Assembly: GCA_016648135.1 (NCBI GenBank)
Contig: JADDOH010023089.1
Location: 1-64,000 of the forward strand
Source of the DNA: Agrypnia vestita
Lineage: Eukaryota > Arthropoda > Insecta > Trichoptera > Phryganeidae
Length of the DNA stretch: 64,000 bases
Direction of reading: 5' to 3'
Under the pieces are notes generated by a model. It was not told where the DNA came from and did not search any database. It worked only from the letters and a program-made list of their open reading frames with translations. Below are positions 56,096 to 64,000 of the stretch, piece after piece. Both the position numbers and the translations under genes were made by a program. How positions within the stretch are numbered: the first letter of the stretch is position 1; every line of letters begins with the position of its first letter.

Positions 56096-56271
56096 GGCAC
56101 ATTTTCGCCAGATGCGTCATATGAACTCGATGATGAATTCGTTGTTTTCCGATCCCTTCGGAATGATGGGTGACATGGGGGGCCCCTTGTCTGTTATGGG
56201 CCCGCACCACAATCCTCGTAACTCCATGATGCCTTTCATGCCACCGATGAATATGAACCGCCTATTAACAG
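56096..56271 (+). CDS. Mlf: Mlf exon 2
   Basis: TTTTCAG acceptor, GTATAC donor. The joined frame reads GAHFRQMRHMNSMMNSLFSD then PFGMMGDMGGPLSVMGPHHN and ends NMNRLLTG (last G split). The methionine-rich RQMRHMNxMMNSLFxDPFGMM stretch is diagnostic for Mlf. Confidence 0.95.
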
Positions 56272-57074
56272 GTATACTTGTGATACAATATATATATATA
56301 TATATACACATCTAAATTAACGGTATGTACATTGGACGGTTCTACGCGCCATATTTTCTGCACACCATGGTGCCCCTGATCTGGCAAGTGTACTAATTCT
56401 AAAACCTTGTTTCGAGAATTCTCCCAAAGGCTCACGAACTGTGGTATGTGCATCACAGATAGTGTGGTGGTAGTTGTATTATTACAATATAGTGCTGAGC
56501 CAGTATGCAAGCAAATAATAAAGAATTATTAAATAGAAAATAAATGAAAAATCATTTAATTATGTCAATTTTTTTTTTAAATGTTAGACATTGTGGCTTT
56601 AAATTGATTGCAACAAATATGGAGAAAATTTTCTACAGGGAATTGGTGTGTTTATTACTCAAAAATTTATGTGATGTACTGATCTGTTACTTTTACAGCA
56701 ATACAGCATCGTTATTCTAACTTTTAATGTATGTACCATCCTAAGGCAATAGTTAAACATCTCATGGTAAACAAATGAGAAACTGTATTTTTTGTGTCAC
56801 TTGTGGTGCGCGTCTGTAAATCTGTTTAGGTTGGTACAAATTAAAAATTGTTTGCGAGTTCCCGGTCTGTGCATTTATTATTGTACTGTTTATTGGAATC
56901 GGAGATTTAGGGATGGAATTAAAAAATGGTTCGACAAATTATTTTTTGCAAACACATAATTTTTAATTAGTGTTGTTTGACGGAGTAATTGCTGGAATAC
57001 TTTTAGTTAAGTAAGGTAAACTTTTAAGAAATTTGTGTTTTTTTTTTCACCAAGAAAGTATAAACACTGCAAAA

Positions 57075-57124
57075 TGTATTAGGTATTACAAATATATGAT
57101 TCACTATTTGTAATACCTAATACA
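57075..57124. repeat. perfect 19-bp stem-loop in Mlf intron 2
   Basis: TGTATTAGGTATTACAAAT (57075-57093), a 12-nt loop, then its exact complement (57106-57124). Confidence 0.95.
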
Positions 57125-57296
57125 ACAATCATCCGAATTAAAAGATCTAAAAAAAGTGTAAATTGTAAGTAAAATACATATTTAATTTGGCTTGGGTAAC
57201 AGCATTCCAAGCATGTGAAAATGAGTAAGATTCACCAAGGAAGATTACAATAATGATTATTTTTGCTGCCAAGTAATGTTGTAGGGAATAGTAGGG

Positions 57297-58395
57297 TATA
57301 ACTTTATTTTATGGCCTCACTCGATTTTCTTAAAAATAAGTATCCTGGCGTAGTTGAGGGCCCTGATGTCAAATCTGAAATCAAAATTTGGCGGTCATAA
57401 GTATTTAAAAAGTTATTACACTTTAAAGTTTGAAAAATTTCCATACGTTTTGATATTTCAATAATTTTATCTATAATATATATGACGTGAACCATAGACC
57501 ATTTTTCACCAAGATATTTTTTTATTAAAAATCATTAATAATTCTAGCAAGGTACAAACCATAATTAAGAAAAAATCATGATGCAATAATAAAAATACAT
57601 AGATTTCACAAGTATGTTTTATAAACATTATCATTTTTTATAAAATATATTTTTAAAAATTTATCATTTTGTGCCTATTTCCTTGTAACTATGAAATATA
57701 TTTTCAATATGAATGTATATTTTCATACCAATGTGCCCCCATATATTCGCCTGCTACGGCCCTTCAGGGTTTTAACTCGTTGTGTTATGGTTTGGTGGCA
57801 TAGCAGTCGTGGGGGCGTTCCGCGGGTTTGTACCCCCGGGTACTCGCCTCCCACGGACCGTCAGGGTTTTAACTCGTGTTATGGTTTGATGGTAAAGCAG
57901 TCGTGGGGGCGTTCCACGGGTTTATGCCCCCGGGTACTCGCCTGCTACGGCTCTTCAGGGTTTTAACTCGTGTTATGGTTTGGTGGCAAAGCAGTCATGG
58001 GGCGTTCCACGGGTTTGGGCCCCTGGGTACTCTATGAATGTATATTTTCGTACCGATGTGCTCCCGTATATTGGAAAAATGCAAAAATTTTCAATTCGTC
58101 TAATTCAAAGAAAAATAAAATATTTTCATCAATATGAATGTATGTTTTCGTAATACCGTATACTGAGAAAAGGCAAAATTTTTCAATTTGTCTAATTCAA
58201 AGAAAAAATCTTGGTGAAAAATTGTCTATGGTTCGCGTCATATATATATATTATAGATAAAATTATTGAAATGTCAAAACATCTGGAAAATCTCCAAACT
58301 TTAAAGTGTAATAACTTTTTAAATACTTATGACTCAACTACGCCAGGATACTTATTTTTAAGAAAATTGAGTGAGGCCATAAAATAAAGTTTAGC
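57297..58395. mobile_element. long-TIR element carrying GC-rich tandem units
   Basis: Arms of roughly 220 bp: the left has CTTTATTTTATGGCCTCACT, AGTATCCTGGCGTAGTTGAG, and ATGACGTGAACCATAGACCA; the right has the complements in reverse order (TGGTGAAAAATTGTCTATGG ... AGTGAGGCCATAAAATAAAG). The centre (57745-58030) holds three tandem GC-rich units of about 95 bp. It lies within Mlf intron 2. No transposase. Ends approximate. Confidence 0.8.
57745..58030. repeat. three tandem ~95-bp GC-rich units
   Basis: Units share TCAGGGTTTTAACTCGTGTT, ATGGTTTGGTGGCAAAGCAG, and GGGGGCGTTCCACGGGTTTG then CCCCCGGGTACTCGCC. They contrast sharply with the AT-rich arms around them. Confidence 0.85.
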
Positions 58396-58928
58396 CAATA
58401 GTAGTAGTGAGCTGACAGGCTCACACAAATACAAGGGAGAAGTTAACTTTTTTTTTCTTCAATGAATGGAAATGAAAATTTTAGTAAAATCGGACAAAAG
58501 TCTGAAAGTAAAATTATGATATCTCAAAATTAGCAAAGTTATAGAATTTTAAATTTATGTTTTGTATGAATAATTTTGTTCCGTGACACGTAACATTATT
58601 TCTCATACCTGATCGTGACTCGTGCTCCAGCGCCCGGCTATGCGGACGCGTGATGTCACAGGCGAGTTGGAGGTCATTCATTCTGTGCTTAAAATATACT
58701 AAGTTTCATATTCTTTTCTCTGTTATTTATTTATAGATTTCAACAATTTTTTCATAAATTTATTAGTTTTGGTCAATATTTTAGTTCAACGTATACAACA
58801 CATTTTATTATCAGCCCTATGAAACTTCTCCATTGTGGTCAGGATGTATGTTAAATTGTGATGAGGAGTGGACGACCTCCCACCAATAATAATTATATCA
58901 GACTGTGTTGAGCTGTTATGGTGAATAG

Positions 58929-59138
58929 ACAGCCACCTACAAATATAATTATTATTGTCAGACAATTTACATGTGAAAGTAATAAACTGATAATCTAAGT
59001 AAAATGAAGAATATTATTGCGGTGAGATTATTAATTATAGGGCTGGAAAAATTGAGATCTTAGCAGTGTCAGGTTTCTATGTTGTTTCTTAGCAACATCT
59101 CAACCACATCTATATGGTGATCGGTTTGCCACAATTTG
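58929..59138. repeat. 210-bp duplicated block, copy 2 (Mlf intron 2)
   Basis: Copy of 54882-55091 in the same orientation, ending about 225 bp before Mlf exon 3. The boundaries are abrupt on both sides, but no target duplication is evident. Confidence 0.9.
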
Positions 59139-59363
59139 TTCGAAATCACATTATAAACTTTTTGTAACAAATCATCTGCGTAACAAAATTCCAAATTTCC
59201 TTTCCTTTCAAATATCGTCTCCAATTGCAACACACAAAATGTTGTATGAAGTAGGACAGTTAATTGTTAATACTTTTTGTCGCACATAATGAATGATGAT
59301 TGTACTATGTGTAACAGGTATTTAATTATGATATGTAATATAAAAAGAATATTTTTCTAAAAG

Positions 59364-59453
59364 GAATGGTACGCCCCGGCGGCTATGAAGTACAGCAGCC
59401 CATGTGGCAGTTGGCTCAACTGCCTGGAGGCCAAGCTGTAACTCCATACTCTG
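59364..59453 (+). CDS. Mlf: Mlf exon 3
   Basis: Acceptor TCTAAAAG and donor GTAATA. The 90-nt exon continues MVRPGGYEVQQPMWQLAQLP then GGQAVTPYSG, again with a split glycine. Splice phase agrees with both neighbours. The acceptor has a weak pyrimidine tract; the call rests mainly on phase and codon pattern. Confidence 0.8.
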
Positions 59454-59917
59454 GTAATATCATGTTGACCGTGTTTGGGACAAAGATTTTAAACCACAAT
59501 GCAAAATTTTACAACAGAAGGGAAAAATCCTTTCTATTCCATATGTAGTCTTTCTGAATTAGCAATTATTATTTTCAATTTTTATTTAATAATTTGTGGC
59601 GTGGTTTAATTGCATTGATCTCATTATTTATTTTATGAATACCTGATTACATCAGGTTGTGGCTTCAATCCTTTTAAGAGAATGTTCTAAATGTTATGAA
59701 AAATGCAAATCGAGAAGTGATGATTTACAAAAATGTGTGAAAAAATGTCAAAACTAGACCATATCAGACAGATGTCACATATTTGTTTGGAAATACATAA
59801 AAAATAAACTGAAAAGAGAATATAAATTTAGGTTTAATGACGCATCCTGCGATTAATATACATATGTATCAACAAAAGTGTCACTAAAATTTAAATGGAC
59901 AGTTGATGTTTAAAGTA

Positions 59918-61200
59918 TTAGGTCCTTACATATGAAATTGGCGTTTTGCCGTACTGGCAAATTTGATCTCAAATATCTTCTCTTTGGTTAGGAATTCCAA
60001 ATCCAAATTTATAAGCTATTTACTCATGTATTTGTGTTTTGAAAATTATAATTCATTTGTTTTTTCCTCAATTGTTTTTTTCTTTGCGTCACTCAGTTTA
60101 CAAAATGAAAAACTTGAAATATCGCGTTATTTACGAGTACGAGTTCCACCGTGGCACCAGTGCTGCAGAAACGGCTCGAAGGATTAATGATGTGTATGGC
60201 GACGGTGCCGCAAAAGAAAACACAGTGCGTTTGTGGTTCCAACGTTTTCGTTCTGGAAATTTCGACCTGCAGAACAAGCCCCGTGGACGGCCGGAGACCA
60301 AAGTTGATAATGAAGAATTGAAGGCTATTGTGGAAGCGGATCCATCGCAAACCACTCCGAGTTAGCTGCAGGCTGCGGTGTTAGTGATAAAACTGTTTTA
60401 ATCCACTTGAAGCAAATTGGTAAGGTGAAAAAGCTTGAAAGGTGGGTACCTCACGAATTGAGTGAAGCAAATCAACAAACGCACGTTGACTGCTGCGTTG
60501 CATTACTCAACCGGCACAATAATGAAGGGATTTTAAATCGAATCATTACCTGTGATGAAAGTGGATCCTGTACGATAATCGGAAGCGCTCATCGCAATGG
60601 CTGAACCCTGCCGAACCAGCCAAACCATGGCCCAAGCGAAAATTGACTCCAAAAAAGTTACTTGTGAGCGTTTGGTGGACTAGTGCTGGTGTCGTTCACT
60701 ACAGCTTTCTTAAATCTGGCCAGAAGATTACGGCAGATGTCTATTGTCAGCAACTGCAAACCATGATGGAAAAGCTAGCTGCTAAACAACCGAGGCTGGT
60801 TAATCGCTCTAGGCCACTGCTGCTTCATGATAACGCTAGACCACACACTGCACAACAGACGGCTACCAAATTAGAGGAGCTTCAATTGGAATGTCTAAGA
60901 CATCCACCGTACTCTCCGGACCTTGCCCCAACAGATTACCATTTTTTTCGAAATTTGGATAACTTCTTGCAAAGGAAAAAATTCAACTCCGATGGGGCAG
61001 TCCAAACCGCCTTCAAAGATTTTATTGATTCCCGTCCGAATGGTTTTTTTAGTAAAGGGATCGATGAACTACCTATGAGATGGCAAAAGTGCATAGATAG
61101 CAATGGTACATACTTTGATTAAATAAATATATTATAATAAAAAAAAATCGGCTTTATGTTCCTCCCATACTAAATGCCAATTTCATATGTAAGGACCTAA
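59918..61200 (+). mobile_element. mariner transposon, near full-length but frameshifted
   Basis: TA borders (59916-59917, 61201-61202); ends TTAGGTCCTTACATATGAAA in inverted orientation. The transposase starts MKNLKYRVIYEYEFHRGTSA at 60105. Relative to the sister, one base is lost in ACCACTCCGAG (about 60355). A second base is lost in GATGAAAGTGGATCC near 60555, where the expected CDEKW reading is disrupted. The remaining motifs ITCDE, LLLHDNARPHT and YSPDLAPTDYHFF are all recognisable. It lies in Mlf intron 3 and is non-functional as it stands. Confidence 0.93.
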
Positions 61201-61987
61201 TATATCAATGGAATTTTAAAATGAATTATTTTTTTATGCAAATATTGTGAAAGAGTACAGAAAGAGAAATATAAAGATAGAATGATTAGTTTTGTCACAT
61301 GGGACACAGGTGTCAGGATAACCTTCATCAGGCTTTTATCTATATAGGTACATAATCAGTGTGTCGAACATAATAAATACACATAAGTGTCGCAATTTGA
61401 ATTATAATATTTATTAAAAATGTAATAATTTACTATGTGCAGTCAGTGTATTGTGCTTGAATATATATATATATATGACTCTTGTCATTGTAAAAACTTA
61501 TTTTTTTATTATTATTTGTGTATAAATCATGAGTAACGAAAATTTCATAAGTTATGGCAGTAGGTTTGTAATCCACTTCTCTGTGAATATTAGACAAACT
61601 AATCGTGGGGCAAAATACATAACAGATTACACATTAATATATTTAAATTTATAGTCAAATGCTACCAGAATGTTTCCTTCTTTAAATTGTATATCTGTAT
61701 TTTTTAATTTTTTATGTTTTACTTTGTAAAAACTTCATTTGGATGAACCTTTTTTTTCAATTGTCAGGGTTTGAGTTTGAGAGAATCCCCCATTTAATGT
61801 GGATAATAGGCTCTCCACTTCGTTAATTTTTCCTTTACTTATATGCTTTGTTTGACATGGAAATTATTTTTTTTTTAAACTTTGTCCGAAAATATAGATA
61901 AAATTGAATGTTTTAAGAGAGTAAAACGGAAAAAGAATTTTTGTAGATTCAACAGTATACGTAGGCACCGTCGATTTCTTATATATA

Positions 61988-63199
61988 CAAGGGCGTATTG
62001 AAAAGTAAGGTCTTCAACGATTCAGTGCTGCATTCCTTGGTTCCCCCACCAAAGTGTAGAACCATCCTCGAGATCTTGGGACGCTCTGTCACTGCGTAGC
62101 AGTTATTTAGGATGGCGCTCCCGCTTATTTCCTGCTCAACATAACTTGGCGTGCGGCAGGATTGGAACTAAAACCCGCCCCGCCCGCACCCGGCGGCAAC
62201 CCCTCGCCCTGTAATTCAGTACAATTTTGTATTTGCTCGGGAGCTGTGACATCTTGATTACCAATATACACTGAATTATTATGTCCAAAACAACCAAAAC
62301 AGTCCGGGGTGGTGCAAGAACAATTGCCAATGAAGTATTAAAGTTTTGCGAAGCTGAAAAAGCAAATAATGGACCGATATAACCGTCTGACAGTTTGACA
62401 GATAGAGTGGCCGCCGCGGAGCGCGCTGTTACCCAACCAAATTTATATTGAAGGCTCTGACACCGGTCACCGGACATTCAGTACATTATGTATTGTGTAA
62501 TAAATTTACAACCTGGCAACTTCTGTTTCGCGACAGGGGCGACCTCCCTCGCACGCCAAGTTATCGTGGTGGCACTCTAGCTCGCCCGCCAGGTGCAATA
62601 ATGAATTTTGAATGCAAAAAAGGTTTCTCCGATAGACTTTCATCGCCAGTTAGTATAAGCTGCGGTTGGGGCGGCCGAGTTTGTGGGAATCAACGGCGGC
62701 TCGAATCGACGAGATGGATAATATCCCTTCATGAAATAAGGGAATAACTTAATGAAGAGTGTGGCTACTTCTCCGAGCGGAGGTCCTCGGTTACCACAAA
62801 GTGTTCGCCAGGTGGGTCCCTAAGCAGTTCACCGATGAATACCTTACTCAACAAATTCGGCCGGGATATCATCGACCACCCTCCTTACAGCCCGGACGTT
62901 GCTCACAGAGACTACCACTTGTTTCCCGCTCTTAAAAAATACCTTGGGGGACAGAAGTTCAAGTCAGACGAGGAAGTGCAAGAAGCAGTCGTCAGTTGGC
63001 TTCGCGACGCGACGGGAGAGTGGTACGACGCCGGCATTAAAAAGCTGATTACCAGGATGTAAAAAGTGATAGGTTGTCAAGGCGACTTTTTAGAAAAATA
63101 GCTAGATGTTCAACCTTTCCAACGATGTACGCAAAGTTGTGAATAAAATTGATTTTTTATGAAAAAAATAGGAGACCTTTTTTTACCAATACGCCCTCG
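61988..63199 (+). mobile_element. decayed mariner of another lineage, hosting a nested element
   Basis: Ends CAAGGGCGTATTGAAAAGTA and, complemented, CGAGGGCGTATTGGTAAAAA, with TA borders (61986-61987, 63200-63201). The interior retains HKVFARWVPKQFTDE-like sequence near 62800 and DHPPYSPDVAHRDYHLFPAL (third catalytic aspartate) then KKYLGGQKFKSDEEVQEAVV to about 63060. The first half is deleted or degraded and interrupted by 62141-62564. Confidence 0.85.
62141..62564 (+). mobile_element. nested non-autonomous element with ATAACTTGGCGTGCG ends
   Basis: ATAACTTGGCGTGCG on the left pairs exactly with CGCACGCCAAGTTAT on the right. Inside, ATG at 62281 opens MSKTTKTVRGGARTIANEVL then KFCEAEKANNGPI and a stop, which looks like the start of a Tc1/IS630-type transposase with the rest deleted. 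It therefore appears to be a deletion derivative of an autonomous element. No clean target duplication is seen. Confidence 0.65.
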
Positions 63200-63280
63200 T
63201 AATATCATATGCTATTTTCAGAATTGCTCCGTATAAGGAATTTTTGTTTTTAATTAGTATTTAAATCTTACTTGTTTTAG

Positions 63281-63372
63281 GTGGATTGGAAGATCCCATG
63301 GGGACCGGAAGATGCAACTCCTTCAGCAGCAGTACAGTTGTGATGTCCAATGGCCCTGACGGCAGGCCACAA
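63281..63372 (+). CDS. Mlf: Mlf exon 4 (gene continues past window)
   Basis: TTGTTTTAG acceptor, GTATGT donor. Encodes GLEDPMGTGRCNSFSSSTVV then MSNGPDGRPQ, the conserved centre of the Mlf domain (SxSSSTVV.S.GPDGRPQ). It ends in phase 0. The remaining exons lie beyond the window. Confidence 0.95.
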
Positions 63373-63920
63373 GTATGTGTTAACATATTTTATTAAGTAC
63401 ATCAATTCAGTGGCGTCCAAGTTTTTTTTACTAAAAATTTGTTGAGTTAATTTTGTGTGAAAATTCGTGAAAACTTCTTGCTCTGTGGGAAGAAGCGTTG
63501 TCAATTTATTTGTCACATAAAATTTTATTCTCTTTATGAAATTGAACTGTGGGGAAATTATATTTCCCAAATATTAGTGGACTTTTTCAGTTCTATATTT
63601 TAGTTGGTATTCTTTTAGGCAAATGAATTAGAAAGAGATGGGAATAAAATTGTTGGTGTTCTCACTTGTTGTTGGAAAATCTTTTTTTCATACTTATATT
63701 ATATTGATGAGCAATTTTGCTGTAAATGCCAAAATTACAACACAATAGATACAAAAAAAAGAATTGGAAAAATAAATTCATTTTATTTTCAAAAAATGAT
63801 TGTAGGAATTCAGTATCAAATAATTATTAAAACAATGAGATTCGTTAATAATAAACCAGTTTTGGCAGTTGCAAAATTGTTTTTCTACATTAATATATAT
63901 GGGGGGTTACATGCACAGTA
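63373..63920 (+). other. Mlf intron 4, start
   Basis: AT-rich intron after the exon 4 donor. No coding signal. Confidence 0.7.
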
Positions 63921-64000
63921 CTTCGCAGGTAGATTCCTGCTTAAATTACGAGTTCAAAATGTTCAATTTTAATCTAGAAAATTGTTGTTCTAGATTAAAA
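63920..64000. repeat. fold-back element, cut by window end
   Basis: CTTCGCAGGTAGATTCCTGC and ATTACGAGTTCAAAATGTTC match the left end of the copy at 6515-6920. Confidence 0.6.

Noticed and set aside
60093..60355. - strand open frames inside the mariner copies
   Set aside because: They recur identically in both mariners and are shadows of the transposase on the + strand.
1..64000. A novel multi-gene defence or biosynthetic system
   Set aside because: Only three unrelated conserved host genes and transposon remnants are supported; no clustered accessory genes with a shared function are visible.

Overview
The window is AT-rich insect nuclear DNA: spliced genes with GT-AG introns, long introns, and a dense mix of DNA transposons, MITEs, LINE remnants and tRNA-derived SINEs. 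The transposon mix (mariner, Harbinger-type and hAT MITEs, an R1-like LINE) and frequent short motifs such as GTACCTA suggest a moth or butterfly. That assignment is inference from texture, not from a diagnostic gene.

Three host genes are supported. (1) The 3' end of a Niemann-Pick C1 (NPC1) gene lies on the + strand: a partial exon at 1-210, an exon at 879-966, and a terminal exon at 10372-10517. A second, phase-compatible candidate terminal exon lies at 13200-13348. (2) A complete sarcoplasmic calcium-binding protein (SCP) gene lies on the - strand, with coding exons at 43595-43544, 23407-23241, 18438-18205 and 17369-17232. They join in frame to 196 aa with EF-hands; intron 1 is about 20 kb and intron 3 appears to use a GC-AG splice pair. 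(3) The 5' part of a myeloid leukemia factor (Mlf) gene lies on the + strand, with exons at 55948-56000, 56096-56271, 59364-59453 and 63281-63372, and continues past the window. NPC1 and SCP converge; SCP and Mlf diverge across about 12 kb of repeat-rich DNA.

Most of the rest is mobile DNA. NPC1 intron DNA (967-10371) holds a 1.55-kb hAT-like element with an 8-bp target duplication, a hAT MITE, two fold-back elements and a decayed mariner. SCP introns hold a Tc1/mariner-type MITE, an R1-like LINE tail with a hAT-like element nested in it, a Harbinger-type family (one 1.7-kb copy plus small MITEs), LINE reverse transcriptase remnants, an LTR-like block, several MITE families and a mariner with an in-frame internal deletion. 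The SCP-Mlf interval holds a roughly 2.2-kb tandem repeat array, a MITE cluster, SINEs, LINE endonuclease remnants and a pogo/Tigger-like transposase relic. Mlf introns hold a long-TIR element with GC-rich tandem units, a second mariner copy, and another mariner interrupted by a nested element.

I found no operon-like, CRISPR, phage or other prokaryotic system. The most biologically interesting candidate is the possible choice between two NPC1 cytoplasmic tails, one of which carries canonical sorting motifs. The rest of the interest lies in transposon history and inverted-repeat structures.
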